Source: Marisa cornuarietis
Taxonomy: Eukaryota; Mollusca; Gastropoda; Architaenioglossa; Ampullariidae
Direction of reading: 5' to 3'
DNA: 64,000 nt
Assembly (NCBI GenBank): GCA_004794655.1
Contig: SMMW01000083.1
Span: 865,001-929,000 of the forward strand
The notes beneath the pieces are model-generated. The model made no database searches. It was not told where the DNA came from and worked only from the letters and a program-made list of their open reading frames with translations. Below are positions 45,430 to 57,911 of the stretch, piece after piece. Every line of letters starts with the position of its first letter. Position 1 is the first letter of the stretch. Made by a program: the position numbers and the translations under genes.

Positions 45430-46655
45430 TTCTGTTCATTCAGTTGAGACACATTGTCTTTCATTTTCTTTCTATCGTTCAACGGTTGTTTTCCTGGCTA
45501 AATCGCCAACGTTTGGGGAAAAAGTATCTTGCCCTGAGATTTCTTCTTGTTTGTATTCAAACAATCTCATTTTTCTTTCATATATTGCAAGTAGTGAGAC
45601 TCTATTCACATTTTCAACAAATAACTGAGTTTATACAAAGTCAATTTTGCTTGTCCAGAACAGCAGGAGTTTTATTGGACAATAATAGGGCATCAATATC
45701 TGAATGATAACACGAGATGCATCAATATCCATACATAAATATATATATATAGAGAGAGAGAAAGAGGGGAATTTTGTTTTGCGTGTGCGTGTGCGTATCT
45801 ATATATATATGTGTGTGTGTGTGCTAGACGTGGTACCGTGGCAGTAAGCTGTTAGTGATTCAGTGTCTAGGGTGAGGAACATAAATCCCGTATAGTCCTT
45901 GCGGCGTCGTTAACTTTTCCTGAAAGACCAGTTACACGTTCACTGTTCAGTGGGCAAATGTGATTTTCCAGTGATTGAGATATTTTCACCCACATATTAT
46001 ATTGAGTATGTTTCTTGATCTCGCACACGGGAAAACGCACTTAAACAGAGAAATAGAGATAACAACTAAAAACAACAACAAAACGACAAATCCAGCAGTG
46101 TAGAGGATGTTTCAAGAACAAAGAAAAAATGAAGCAAGAAATTTCTTTCATAATTGTTCCGTGTGCCATGTCTTGTGCACAGACTAAAGCTTGTCATGCA
46201 GGATACCAGACTGTAAAGTACAGCCTTCGTCCCGTAGCTCTGCTTGTTTGTGTCCGCAATACTGTAATAATAATAATAGTGAAGATTTTTATGTACATGT
46301 ACGTGTTGTACATGTTGTGCTCCGCACACGACCTTCACACAAGGATTTGTGGTCAAGAAGATTCTACTTCTAAAACGGATTTTGTACGTCTTTTAAAACT
46401 AGCTGTAATTGTGTCTCTCGGCATCACTTGCTTTAATTTTATTGTCGAGTCATTTCTTGAATAAGCTTCAGTGAAAATCATTTTTTAAAAAAGTAAGCTT
46501 TTATACTTTGCGATATGAGGTGGCTTAATTAATACTTTTCTTTCTTTCTTTTTCTCTGCTGTTGTGAAGTAAACACAAAAGTCTATTAATAACCCTTACG
46601 ATTAGTTATATTTCTTATTCTACAAGAATTAGTGTACTTTCGGTTTCATTTTATT
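45430..46655. other. Stretch without a recognised gene
   Basis: AT-rich; a (TA)n/(GA)n/(GT)n cluster at 45739-45823. The 111-codon plus ORF at 46129-46464 has a hydrophobic C-terminal end but no homology I recognise. Confidence 0.45.
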
Positions 46656-46674
46656 TGTGCTTTCCAGCTAGCCG

Positions 46675-46790
46675 GTACCACTGTAGAGACCGGTCTAAAT
46701 TTCTCCAGGAACGGAATCGAAAGAAAGAAGAGTGGGTAAAGGCCGATGACTATCCAAGATATTTCAATGCTTTGCGTGAGCAGAAGTAGA
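46675..46790 (+). pseudogene. Candidate exon with an in-frame stop
   Basis: After an acceptor (GTGCTTTCCAG) the frame reads SRYHCRDRSKFLQERNRKKE, then EWVKADDYPRYFNALREQK, a TAG, and continues TALPFDYYRDLMKITTIF. Continuity of protein-like sequence through the TAG suggests a broken coding exon. Family not recognised. Confidence 0.35.
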
Positions 46791-46899
46791 CGGCCTTACC
46801 GTTCGACTATTACAGAGACCTGATGAAAATTACAACCATTTTCTCAGACCAGAGCAATGGTAGGTTTTCTGTGACACAGGGATGAACAGGCAAGTACTT

Positions 46900-48838
46900 G
46901 ATTATTGTTTCTAACCCGCATATTGGTGGCATAAGATTTTAGTCGATTACTAATATAAATGGTAAAATGGGGTTTATATTATTAACATTCAATGTTTGCC
47001 AATGATCAGACTTCGATCGGGTCACTATTTTGCTCTCTTTATTTGCCAGTTATGTTAAAATGGTTAGAGGGTTTGTAGTTTCCGTGACTTTATTTTTAAC
47101 TCTGGCATTAGTGTTTTCTAATAAACAAAACCTGTTACTTGATTAGAGTTTGCACTTTGTTTAGCTCATCACCTTTGAAGTTCAGATGAAAAATGTTCAA
47201 AAGAAAACTCGAATGTCTTGAATAAAGGAAATAATCTGACAGCTCAAGCGTCTTCAAGCCGTAACATGAACACACCAGGAGGCGCCAGGTCCGCATAATA
47301 GCTGCCCAGTCTTTGCTGGCTAAAACCCAAAATTTCTTCAGCCATGCAAGCAACTAAATAGCGACTTTACTACACACTGGCAGTCTTTGCATTGAATGGT
47401 GCCAGATCCAGTTTTGCAATGACTGGCAGAATTGCCGGATGCGTTGAGGCTACTTTGAAAGTAGTTGTATTCCCAGCCCTCGCGTAACTCAAGATTTTTC
47501 TTACTTTCTACATTTCAGTCTGAACTAAGTTCCTGCGATGATGAACATGACCAAAAAAAAAATCCCTTCAATAAACCCACAAAGCCTTATATGTTAAGAG
47601 CGTTTTCACCCACAAAGAATCTCTCCCTAGCGACTCCATAGTTTACTGATAGGTGTTCACTCGTTGTTGTTGGATTGTTTTGTTTATCGTTTTTTACGAT
47701 TTGCTAGTGGCACGTGTCATAGGAAACACTCTTAATAGCTTGTTTAATTTGCGTTTTGCTCGTCTGAGGTATTTTAATGGTGATGTGGTAATACTCTGCT
47801 TTACAAATTGGAGGTGGCGACTCTCTATAACAACAAAGTTCAGTACAGTTTCAGTGCATTCGTACTTTATATTTGGTTATAAAAACCTTTATAATTATAT
47901 AAATGACGCAACACATCCTACACAAAAATAAACTCCAGAAGGTATATATATATATATATATATATATCTCATATTGTGTGCAGTAATATTACAGGAAATG
48001 AGTCACTTTATCAACAAGAGTAGGAGGGATTTACTGTAATGAAGTGTTTTTACATGTTATTGTTATTGGCATGCGTGGTAGGGGATTATTAAAAATGCTT
48101 AAATGAGGGAATAAAGCAGAAAGAAAAGCACCCTGCGATGGGAAACCAGATCTAAATTACACATTTAAAAGTTTGTTAACACAGGTAAGGCCAATACTGT
48201 CCAATACTTTGTCTCGCTGTGACATGAAAGCATCCACAGGTGTTGTGTGCACAGGTTCTAAGATAAGTTAATATACCTAAAGCTATTTGTGTAGGCTTGT
48301 CCAAAGCGTGGTATTGGTCTAGTAACAACAGGTTTTAAGATATGTCATAATATTTACAGTACACATATTAATTGTTCTTAAGTCTGAAGGCCATAGATGT
48401 CACGATACATGGGTGCGAGACTGCTACTAACAACAGTTGTGTCAATGATATACATACAGTCCACAAATGTTTACTCAAATATTTATATTTTTTTGTGTGC
48501 AGACTCACTTTGGATTTCTCTTCAAGAGATAGGGAATCTAAGCTTCAGTGGATTGGCACAGTTGTATCAATGACATTTCATTCCACTCGTCAACTTCCTG
48601 GCATCGGCGCTGCCTTTGATTGATGTTAATGTCTTCATTAGCACCAGTGAACAGATCAAAAACTGTAGATGCCTACCCGTGACCCATTTATCGAATATTT
48701 CTTGCAATGGCATGTCTTCCAAATATTCCTTCATTCACAAGTAAGATAGTCTTGAGATAACTCTCTGCTTGTTCGTGTCACAAGGACTTCAAATGTTTCC
48801 GCGTCTGGTTTTGTTTAGAGGATTTATAACCCCTCAAC
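46900..48838. other. Upstream flank of gene B, no gene seen
   Basis: AT-rich DNA with a (TA)n run at 47943-47966. No exon recognised; the last few hundred bases should contain the gene B promoter. Confidence 0.45.
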
Positions 48839-48874
48839 ATGGAGACAGAGAATGGAAGGAGAAAGAAGACCAAG
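48839..48874 (+). CDS. Gene B exon 1 (tentative start)
   Basis: ATG opens METENGRRKKTK, followed by a GTAGGT donor. It ends in phase 0, so it joins the next exon only if that starts at 49120 (AAG|AGC); with the 49145 acceptor another small exon would be required. It has no counterpart in gene A. Confidence 0.4.
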
Positions 48875-49119
48875 GTAGGTACTATTTTATTTCTCACTTT
48901 TTCAATACTTAAAGCCCCACCAGAAGCAAAATGAAAAACAAATACATGTTAACATTGACATTCTCGCCTAGGAACAGAAAAATATGTGACCTTGTATAAT
49001 ATACACAAATACACACAAATAAAGTTATTGTTTTTAAGGACATTAGTATATTATACGAAAAAAGAATATATGCTGAAATATCATAATGTTAGCCATTATT
49101 ATTATTATTATATAATAAG

Positions 49120-49357
49120 AGCTATTGTAATCTCGTAAAAACAGCGACAGAACATCGTCAACTTAGTTATCAAGGAGAGAGCAGTTCGACGACAGGGTCA
49201 TTCTACCCAGACAAACTGTTTATCAGAAATGTCGTCCCGAGTGTTAGTAGAGAGCTGCTTGTGAGCTACCTGGAGAATGTCACTGGACAGAATCAGGTCG
49301 ACCTTCTGTACAGTGATGAGCCTGGCGATGTCATCGCCACCTTTAGAAGGAGAATTG
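49120..49357 (+). CDS. Gene B exon 2: RRM-like module (matches A exon 5)
   Basis: It encodes SSTTGSFYPDKLFIRNVVPS, then SRELLVSYLENVTGQNQVDL and YSDEPGDVIATFRRR. It aligns with LLFKNVAEVTTKEHLLTF...LELIYSDDQG of gene A. The acceptor could be at 49119 (phase 0) or 49144 (phase 1). The donor is GCAAGT, as in gene A. Confidence 0.75.
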
Positions 49358-49725
49358 GCAAGTAGAAAACTGTCAAATGTTGGCATCCTGATTGATGGTG
49401 TTTTGTGCACAAAATTTGGTTTATAGCACTTAAAAATATCGGTCAATAAGAAAATAAGAAATACGGAAACTTCTTCCAACGAGGTTTATTAGTATTACCG
49501 TCCATGTATAGATGGACATGCAGTTAAATCTAAAACAGTTTATTTGGTGGGGTTGGGGGAAGTTGGGTGTGTGAGAGAGAGAGAGAGAGAGAGTGAGATG
49601 GAGAGTGAGAAAGCCAAGAAAGAAAAACCATTTTTACAGGAGTGTCTGACATTTTTCTTAGAACCTGAGGTACGCAATGTGTCTCACAATCTTTGAGTGT
49701 ACACAGTCTACTTCTTACGAAACAG

Positions 49726-49959
49726 ATTTCGCACAAGTAAAGCAACGATGTCATTCAAAGCTACTGAATGAACGACAGCTGGGGGTGTGGATGGTACCCG
49801 TCTCTAAGAGCATTCTCGTGGAGAACCTCAGCCCAGATACAGATCCTGACCATCTATTTTACTACTTTGAAACCCCGCGGGCTAACGGCGGTACAGTACT
49901 GGAAGTGAAACCTATACCAGACGAAAACAAATTTATTGTCGTCTTTAAAGATGCCAAAA
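49726..49959 (+). CDS. Gene B exon 3: RRM-like module (matches A exon 6)
   Basis: It encodes DFAQVKQRCHSKLLNERQLG, then SILVENLSPDTDPDHLFYYF and ETPRANGGTVLEVK. It is the same length (234 nt) and phase as gene A exon 6. The donor GTACTT is shared too. Confidence 0.85.
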
Positions 49960-50165
49960 GTACTTATATTTCTGTATTTTAATATTTCAAGCAAAATTAG
50001 TAGTAATAGAAGAAGGAAAAAAATCTAATGATGATGATGATGATGACTAAAACTAATGAGATATCAGCATTGCATAAATAGTAAACATAAACAGATTTAT
50101 CTGTCTTATCAGACTTTGAAGAATTAATGGACTTGTATAACAAAAGGCGCACCTGTCTGTCCCAG

Positions 50166-51676
50166 CAACTAACGGTGTCCTGAAGGCGACTCACAATCTT
50201 GGAGGCAGGGAGCTGCGAGTCTCACTTTACCTGGAATGTCTGGGACACTCAGGAGGCAGAAGAGAACCCTACGTGTTTGTCCCTCCTCCCCCTGTAGAGG
50301 TGACAGAAGCAGACGATCTCAAAGTCTGTTTTCTCAGACACAGCGCCGACATGATGCAGAGTTTCAATGAGCTTCTTTCGGAGGTTCATGCCCAAGCCAC
50401 AGCAGTAGCAAATGTACTAAAGGTGGACTGTACCCTCACAGAATCAATGTACAGAGTCGATTTGCTGACGGAGTAATGGATGGATAATACAAAAAGGCAG
50501 TTAGCGATCTGTTTTGACTTGATTAGACTTCAAAGAATAGCAGTACCACCAGAAGTATGGGAGGATGTAAAGAAGGTTGTGGAAGAGTCTAAAACCAGTT
50601 ATAGTGATGTGGTCTTAACTTTTGCAGAGGAGTGCAGCATTGTGGTGTTGGGCAAATGCAGCAGTAAAACAGTCACATTAGAACATATTTAAGACATCGT
50701 TCAAGTCAAAACGGAAGAGTATGAGCTCAAGAAACGAGAAGAAATTGTCACCAAAAAGCTTAAGAAACATCACCTTGACCTCCTGAAGTCATCGACCTTT
50801 CTTTCAGACTTCAGAACTCTCCATTCTGGCCTCACTGTAGACATCAGCTTACAAGATGGAGAAATCACTTTCCACGGTCAGCCGATGGCGATACGAGACG
50901 CACAGGTGACAATGTATGACGTCATTCACTCCTCCTCTTCAAAGGTGGTGACCAGTATTCCTCAAGATCAAAGAGACCTTCTGGCCACTGAGAAATCTCA
51001 TGATGCAGTCATGAAACGACTTGCAGCAAGTGGACTGACTGCAACATGGGAATGTCACAGTGAAGGAATTGTGGTCTACAACTTGGAAGAGCCTTGGCTT
51101 GACCACGACGCTAGAATAATTGAAACATCTTTTAAGAGCGAAATCTTATTTTTAAATGAGCTATCTTCAAAAATATTCGAAGAATCCGGCTGGGATTTAC
51201 AGGAAAGGATGCTTTTACGAGATTATCGAGGACTACTGAAAATCAGCACACAAAAGAGCAACATTTTCATCACAGCTTTCTGTGACATTATGTCTGTTGT
51301 CAAAGGCGCCATCAGGAGATTTGTTTCAGAAAATACTATTTACACTACTGTACTCGAACTTTCACCAAGTCGGCAAAAGTTTTTCGCCGTTTTCTGGGAA
51401 GAGAAGATTTTATCTATTGCTCAGAAGTATACTGTGCATATTACACTGCAAGATGACAATAGAAGTATTCTAATTAGAGGAACATACAAAGGTGTTGAGC
51501 TTGTAAAGAGAGACTTGATTTCTCTCTCAGAACAAATCATTTGTAAGGAAGAATCGATCACGAGACAAGAAACCGTCAGATACATTGCTGCTCTAGAGAC
51601 CACAAAGGAATTGGAAGCAATTGCTTGCACTTGCAAGTGTGTCGTGTCCCTTCACCCAGAGAATTGCGAAGTTAAG
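50166..51676 (+). pseudogene. Gene B exon 4: large KH-like region with two stops
   Basis: A 1,511-nt exon homologous to gene A exon 7 (GGRELRVSLYLECLGHSGGR against AGKEIRVRLYLECLGPSGGS). TAA codons fall after YRVDLLTE (50474-50476) and after TVTLEHI (50690-50692). The stretch between them still aligns (LIRLQRIAVPPEVW against AVSLQRLDITPEIW), so it is not an intron. After the second stop the frame is open to the GTAAGA donor. The second stop aligns with a Gln in gene A, so a single CAA to TAA change would explain it. Confidence 0.85.
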
Positions 51677-52197
51677 GTAAGACCTAAGTCATCGATATAG
51701 TGAATGGCTTTAAGAGAACCACTTTCAGTCTTTACGAGTCACTTTTGAGGATACTAATTTTTAACAGAACTTTCGATTTAAATTGAATCATAGAAATATT
51801 TTCTGATTATTTACACAAACTACTTCATAAAAATGTAAATTAACTTTTTAAAAACTATTAGTGACGTACTGGCACGGACACGAAATTAGGCCATGTGGAC
51901 TCAACAACTTAGGAAGTGAGCTCAGCTCACACAATTATAAAGATAAAAACGTTAAAGTTAAAATCATACATGTTATTAAAAGTTTACTTAGTTTGCTTGC
52001 AGAAACAGAGAAAGATAGGCGAATATATGGGTGGGTATATTTAAAAATACATTTTGATGTAGTGAAGTCGTTTAAAACAAAATGAATACGAATTTTATCG
52101 AAAATAAGCAAACGTTTCTCGGATCTATTGTACGCTGATTGTAATACGTCTAGAACAGACAATTAAAGACCAAGAAATTACTAGCATTATTTTACAG

Positions 52198-52345
52198 ATC
52201 GTGTCTACAAATCAACCTTCTGGGAGTCCTTGCGTGTATGCAGTAAGAGGAGACATCACTCAGATTTCAGTGGATGCAATAGTCAATGCAGCCACTAGAC
52301 TTATGGATCATGCTGGTGGACTGGCTGGACAAGTCGTGGCTAAAG
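52198..52345 (+). CDS. Gene B exon 5: macrodomain 1, N-terminal part
   Basis: It encodes IVSTNQPSGSPCVYAVRGDI, then TQISVDAIVNAATRLMDHAG and GLAGQVVAKG. The macrodomain motif is NAAT here where gene A and the sister copy have NAAN, a change at a residue that usually contacts the distal ribose. TTTTACAG acceptor; phase 0 to 1; 148 nt, the same as the duplicate at 57764. Confidence 0.85.
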
Positions 52346-52998
52346 GTAAAAAGTCTTTTTTTAACATAACATTTTATTTCCGTAATATCAGAACATTGCA
52401 TGTCAGAGACGTTAAAGTTAATACAATCATTTGTCAGCTAAACACATTACAAACAGTGCTTCCTTCATTTACCATGCTTCCTGAATAATACAAAGCATAA
52501 GCATTTCTGGAGTAAATAAGACAGATGAAGTTAAAATTCAGCCCAAACTCATGAGGACAAAATGTTAGCCTGTCTGGCAAGGAATTTTTACAAATATTCC
52601 CTTAAAGTCATCTGGCTTGTAAAGGCAAAATTCTTAACTAGCAAACAGTGTAATATGCCATACTGCACACAGTGACTTCACTTACAAGAGATCAAGAGGA
52701 GAGCACCACGTCACGGATAATATTTTAGTAACAACCAGACCTTCTTCAAGTTCAGTGATTGCTACTGTATTTCACTAACTGAGATTAGTACACATAGCTT
52801 TAGCCCTAAATTGCAGGCTGTCTGAAGCAAGTACATAAAATTTGTAGTGACTGGTTACACTAAGCAAGGAAAATAAAATCCATACATGGCAGCGCCCTAT
52901 ATACATGCAATCATTAATGCTGCATAGTAAAGGGGTATAAGCAGCCACTGACACTAGAGCTTTCTCTATCATGCATAAAATATCTCCACCGCAAATGT

Positions 52999-53001
52999 AA
53001 A

Positions 53002-53097
<96 letters not shown>

Positions 53098-53098
53098 C
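52999..53098. repeat. (ATG)n microsatellite, gene B intron 5
   Basis: About 32 perfect ATG units. The poly-Met ORF it creates is not a gene. Confidence 0.97.
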
Positions 53099-53639
53099 AA
53101 AAGAGGAGATATATCTACAAAAGTGGCAATATGATGATGTGTAAAACTTACATAAATGGTACTGATCCCGGCATATTAGACTGCGCCTGATTGAGATAGT
53201 AAATAGTAAACTCTAGAGAAAAATATAAGGGAAATATCATGCATTTAAAACACATTACCATTATTACCAAGTGAAGGAGGAAAAAGGAGGTAGCTGAAGG
53301 ATTTAAGAGCCGCCCTAATTATCCTCATTGTGAATACCTTTTTACTTCTTTTCAAGTCCCTGGTAATTAAAAAAATAAGTAAAATTCTGTTTAGAGGCTT
53401 GGGCTGAAATTATTTATCCCCCACCTACCCACTCCAAATCTCTCAATATGTGAAAAGGAGCTACTTGTATGGTAACCACTGCTGTAAAAAAAGGTGTGGT
53501 TTGCAATTTATTGCATAGTAATATTTTTCTGCATAGTATCTTTTCTATACTTCCATTCCAAATAAGTTCACACTGAGTTGTGTAATAAGACATCTGTTTC
53601 TGTAAATAATGAAAATACGGTTGAGTACTGTCATATGAT

Positions 53640-55170
53640 AACTAGGTGATAGGGCTATAGTGTTGGTGTCGCACTTTTGCCTTATGCACGAATCGTGCGA
53701 ACGCGCTGTCAGACAGGCTAGTATGAGGTAGAATAGATAGCTTGGGGAAACGAGTTAGCTTGGAAGGCAGTGTTACGGCAACAGCCACCTTGTTGGTGCC
53801 AGCCTGAGTAGTGGACAAAGGGACCAGGTATGCTTCACTGCCGTGTATCTCTTTGAGATCAGTTAGGTCGGGGGAATGGAGGGCCGCTTACGTCAGCACT
53901 AGAGCAGGACAGAAGCGGGGTACGATAGTTATCTTCGCAGGGGGTTCTTTCAAGAGGAGAGATCACAGGCCAGGCTGCGGCCGTTAATTGTAGGCTACGG
54001 GTACCTAGTGTGGGACAACAGCGCTTGTTGTTATTGTCACTGACTGGACACCAGTAGTGAAGAGAAAGTCAGACATGATGACGCCGTAGTCAGATCGCGT
54101 CACTAGTAGGGGGGAGTGAGAAGGATGCAGAGTGGGCAGGGATGAGTCATGACTGACCACTGGTTTGGTAGGTGTTAGGTAGCGATTGGTTGTAGCACAC
54201 AGAACTTTTATTGGGGAAGTCAGTGGCCACCTGTCCGTCAATACTATCTAGGTAGTGATTGGTCATAGGCAGGTGCGGATGGCAGAGAGTGTGGGTATTT
54301 TTGCAATTAGCCAATCGCAAGATGCCAAAGGCCAGAGACGAGACTTTAACATCGTGTCAGGCGAGAAATCGTGGTCTTTCGCACTGGAATCTCGAGGGAG
54401 AAGGTTGTAGCAGAGATCTGTTCAAGGCTGTTCAGATTCTCCGCTGAGAGTTAGTCTGGAATCGTGACTACTTCAGCACAACCGACTTCAGAGGTGCGTT
54501 AAGACCCACTCTTGGTACAGAGTGCACAACGTTTGCATCACCAGTGGCTGTCGGTCGTAGACAGCAGAGGTAAACCTGGTAGACAAGCGTTGGTCCTCAG
54601 GCGCGGTTAAGCTCTGATCGCAGTCCGGCCTTGAGGACGAGTCACGTGGTGGCACGTGGCAGTGCCAGAGTCTCTGTGTTCGTGGAAAAGGCAGCAACGA
54701 CTGGCGGAGTGACATCTACGGATTTTCAGACGTCAAGACATCGGAGGGCCCTCCACATCGCGAGAGACATTCTTGTGTAGAGAGATAAGTGACGAGTGCA
54801 GTGTGTTGTGTGGTAGTTAAGCTAATTAGTGACTCACGTTATCTGGATTAGGAGTAGATATACCGGGAAGCCTAGAGAGCGAGCTAACGTTAAACTTTGC
54901 AGCATTTGTATCTTTTATGTTCATTGATCAAACTCTCGATATTAATAATTGTTTTAATATACTAAATTGCCTCGTGTTGTTCTTGGGGACGTACGCTGGG
55001 GGCTCGAGTCAGTGAATCTTTATTTGCAATTTAGTATAAGTGTGTGCGTACACGTACATGTCGGCGTGAGTTGGTAGAGGTGTCGAGAGTGTGATTAGCC
55101 CGAGGCGACGGCAATCGCAACCTCTGACCATCTTCGCGTGCTCTTTCCCAGGAGTTCACGACATATTTAC
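53640..55170. mobile_element. GC-rich block in gene B intron 5, possibly an LTR element
   Basis: About 1.5 kb is clearly richer in GC and CpG than the surrounding intron, with sharp edges, repeated GATTGGT (CCAAT) motifs at 54181-54260 and no ORF or exon. It ends in an AT-rich part and TTCTTGGGGACGTACGC. Composition and promoter-like motifs suggest a solo LTR or other insertion. I could not find terminal repeats or a target-site duplication. Confidence 0.35.
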
Positions 55171-55624
55171 CGTATCTAATTTGAATCATTTTTAACTCAA
55201 AATATGATTAACTGTTTGTTTACTTTATAATGTTCGCAAGGAAGACATTTTTCTTTTAACCTAATAAAGAGACCATTTTAAAAGTTTGTTACAATAATAC
55301 AATGAAAGAACAAGTGCTCTATAGATTTCTTTGACTGTGTACAGAAGGTGCAGAGATTTGAATCTCGTAGTTTTATCTGGTTTAATAGGGTATTTGTAGC
55401 TAAGACTCAGTGTAAAATTCAGTATTGAAACCACTGAAGTTTCGTGTAGGTCTTTGAAAGGTCTTTAGTGAAAGTTTTTTCTAGTTTTATGTTCATACGG
55501 AAAAGAATGACCTTCCTAGCCTTGCACTAGGTTGATAGTAACAAGTGCTATAATTTATTATTATGACAAGTCTTGAGCGAATGGACTGCATAATTTTAGT
55601 TCTCTCTGTTCAATATAATTTTAG

Positions 55625-55629
<5 letters not shown>

Positions 55630-55673
<44 letters not shown>
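55630..55673. repeat. (ATT)n microsatellite, gene B intron 5
   Basis: About 15 ATT units. Confidence 0.95.
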
Positions 55674-55674
<1 letters not shown>

Positions 55675-56044
55675 CCTATATACGGAATTATTTTTAAACT
55701 GCAAATCATTATTATACGTAGCAAATAATGCATTTGAGAATATCTCCATTATCTCAAAGATAACAAAATAGAGAAATTGTAAGGACTGTACTGAAAATGG
55801 ATGTTATATTTTTGTGACTTAAAATACTAAGAGAAATGCTGATAAAAAGTTAACGAGTGGTAATGGGGGCTGTTATAGCGTGATATATTTGTTTATACGA
55901 TCACACACATGTGTATTTCAAACAGCAGCAGAAAAAAATCTTGTTACTACCACAAACAGTAAAACGAGGAAGATGAGTATCAGCTTATATTTGTCGTAAT
56001 TTAGCAGTTAAAAATCATTAATATAAACTATATTTCGTCACCTC

Positions 56045-56045
<1 letters not shown>

Positions 56046-56125
<80 letters not shown>
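56046..56125. repeat. (GT)n microsatellite before macrodomain 1 C-terminal exon
   Basis: About 39 GT units, 70 bases upstream of the exon 6 acceptor. Confidence 0.97.
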
Positions 56126-56127
<2 letters not shown>

Positions 56128-56194
56128 AGAAAGAAATAGTTAATGTTTTCTCGGTTTGTGTTTGCAAGCGTTTATCCCCGAATACCTGTTCCAG

Positions 56195-56632
56195 GTGGTC
56201 AGGAAATACAGGAGGAGTGTTACAATATTCTCAAAAGGAGAGGCAAGCTTTCAGAAGGGGATGTGCTGGTGTCAGGACCAGGGAAACTTCCCTGCAAGTC
56301 CATCATCCACGCTGTCGGACCTCAGTATAAGGGAGGCAACAAAGGGGAAGAAGAATGTCTTCAGGCTACAGTGATGGAATGTCTGAAAACAGCTTCTGAT
56401 CTAGGCTACACTTCCATTGCTCTTCCAGACATCAGTTGTGGGAATTTCGGATACCCTGTTGGGGCAGCAACTCGTGTGATAGTTGAGGCTGTGACATCTT
56501 TCTTCAGTGCCAACCATGACACTAGCATCCGGGATGTCAGACTGGTGGATATTGTCCCCAACACAGTTCAACACTTTCAAACAGCTTTATACAGAATGTG
56601 GGAAAGAAATAAGTTGTTTCCTACCCAACCAG
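56195..56632 (+). CDS. Gene B exon 6: macrodomain 1, C-terminal part
   Basis: It encodes GGQEIQEECYNILKRRGKLS, GDVLVSGPGKLPCKSIIHAV and IALPDISCGNFGYPVGAATR. Exactly 438 nt, phase 1-1, as in the duplicate at 58551. The intron before it is 3.85 kb and carries a GC-rich block and long (ATG)n and (GT)n repeats. Confidence 0.87.
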
Positions 56633-57118
56633 GTAATATTCAGTCAAAGTTTGGAACCTCTTGTTTCAAAAGCTTTCTTTTCCTGCTTTTTGACTAGGGT
56701 TTTTCGCTCACGCCGTTGATGTTTGGGACAGGTCCTAAGATTTAAAAAAAAACCTTACGAAGTAGACAAACAATAAACTTAATTTTGTTAGTAGCCATTT
56801 ATATGAAAATGTAAAGAGAAACCGGAATAGATATGATATAGATAATAAAGGGTTTTTATGTCTAAGATATTATTTTCAAGTATGTTATACTCTGGACTGG
56901 TTTTAGGAATAGTTTTTTTTAAATCCAGACATGCATGTATACCTGCAGCACCCACTAATTGCATCACTTTATTGCCCGCTAATTACTTAACTAGAGTATC
57001 TAGACCCACTACTTATATATCACTGTAGTTATTTCCTATCTCTACTACTACAAAAACGACATCATTTAGCTTGAACAGCTTTGTTATGAGTCTCTGTTTC
57101 AACTTTCTGTGTGCAAAG

Positions 57119-57165
57119 CTCCCTGGACTACCGAAGCTGCTGAAGGAATCTCCGTGACGCCTATA
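57119..57165 (+). CDS. Gene B exon 7: inter-macrodomain linker
   Basis: A 47-nt exon encodes APWTTEAAEGISVTPI. It is the only sequence I find that converts the phase 1 end of exon 6 to the phase 0 start of exon 8, with a GTGCAAAG acceptor and a GTAAGA donor. It is short and has no homology, so it remains tentative. Confidence 0.6.
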
Positions 57166-57763
57166 GTAAGAAAATGATCAATCTTCTTACACAATGCAGT
57201 TTAAAGTGATTTCCTACAAAAGTGAGCCCTTTCTTATAAGAACTGTCCTTTCAATTATAATTAGAAATGTTGAGACTGGCTACCCCTCATTTTCGACTCA
57301 TAGGTGCCAGCAGATTGATGGAGGGACGGGGGGAATGCGAGGAGGTATAAATTGTTAGAAACCCCACGCGCACATTTTGACATCCTCTTCACTAAATTCT
57401 GTCTTGCTTCCTTCTGTCATACAGCTTTATGCCATCAGAGCTGACTCACGATTACAAGATTTGCAGTGCGATGATCCATACAACAGTCTTTCTAAACTTG
57501 GGATTCATATCAGTGTTCGATCTGCATATAAACAGGAAAAATAATGATTTTAACGACAATTGTTAAAATTGTAAACTGTTTCCTCTAAATGGTATGTACT
57601 TGCATTACAGAAGAAATCATCGCTCATTTTTTGTTTTGCTTGCAGTTCCATATAAAAAAAAATATTGCCTCGAAAATACAGCATATATCTTGCCTTAAGT
57701 AGTAGAGTATGAATGACGTAAAATACATTTTGTATAAAAGAAAGTGTTGCCACTTTTCTACAG

Positions 57764-57911
57764 ACGATGTCTACGAGTCAACCATGTGAAAGTCCTCGTA
57801 TAAATGCAGTAACAGGAGACATCACTCAGATGTCAGTGGACGCAATTGTCAATGCAGCCAATGAACAAATGAATCATGTCGGAGGACTGGCCGGACATGT
57901 CATTGCAAAAG
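57764..57911 (+). CDS. Gene B exon 8: macrodomain 2, N-terminal part
   Basis: It encodes TMSTSQPCESPRINAVTGDI, TQMSVDAIVNAANEQMNHVG and GLAGHVIAKG. The full NAAN...GG motif is present. It is a close duplicate of exon 5 with identical length and phases. Confidence 0.87.

Noticed and set aside
52999..53190. 62-codon ORF with a long poly-Met run
   Set aside because: It is a translated (ATG)n microsatellite in an intron of gene B.
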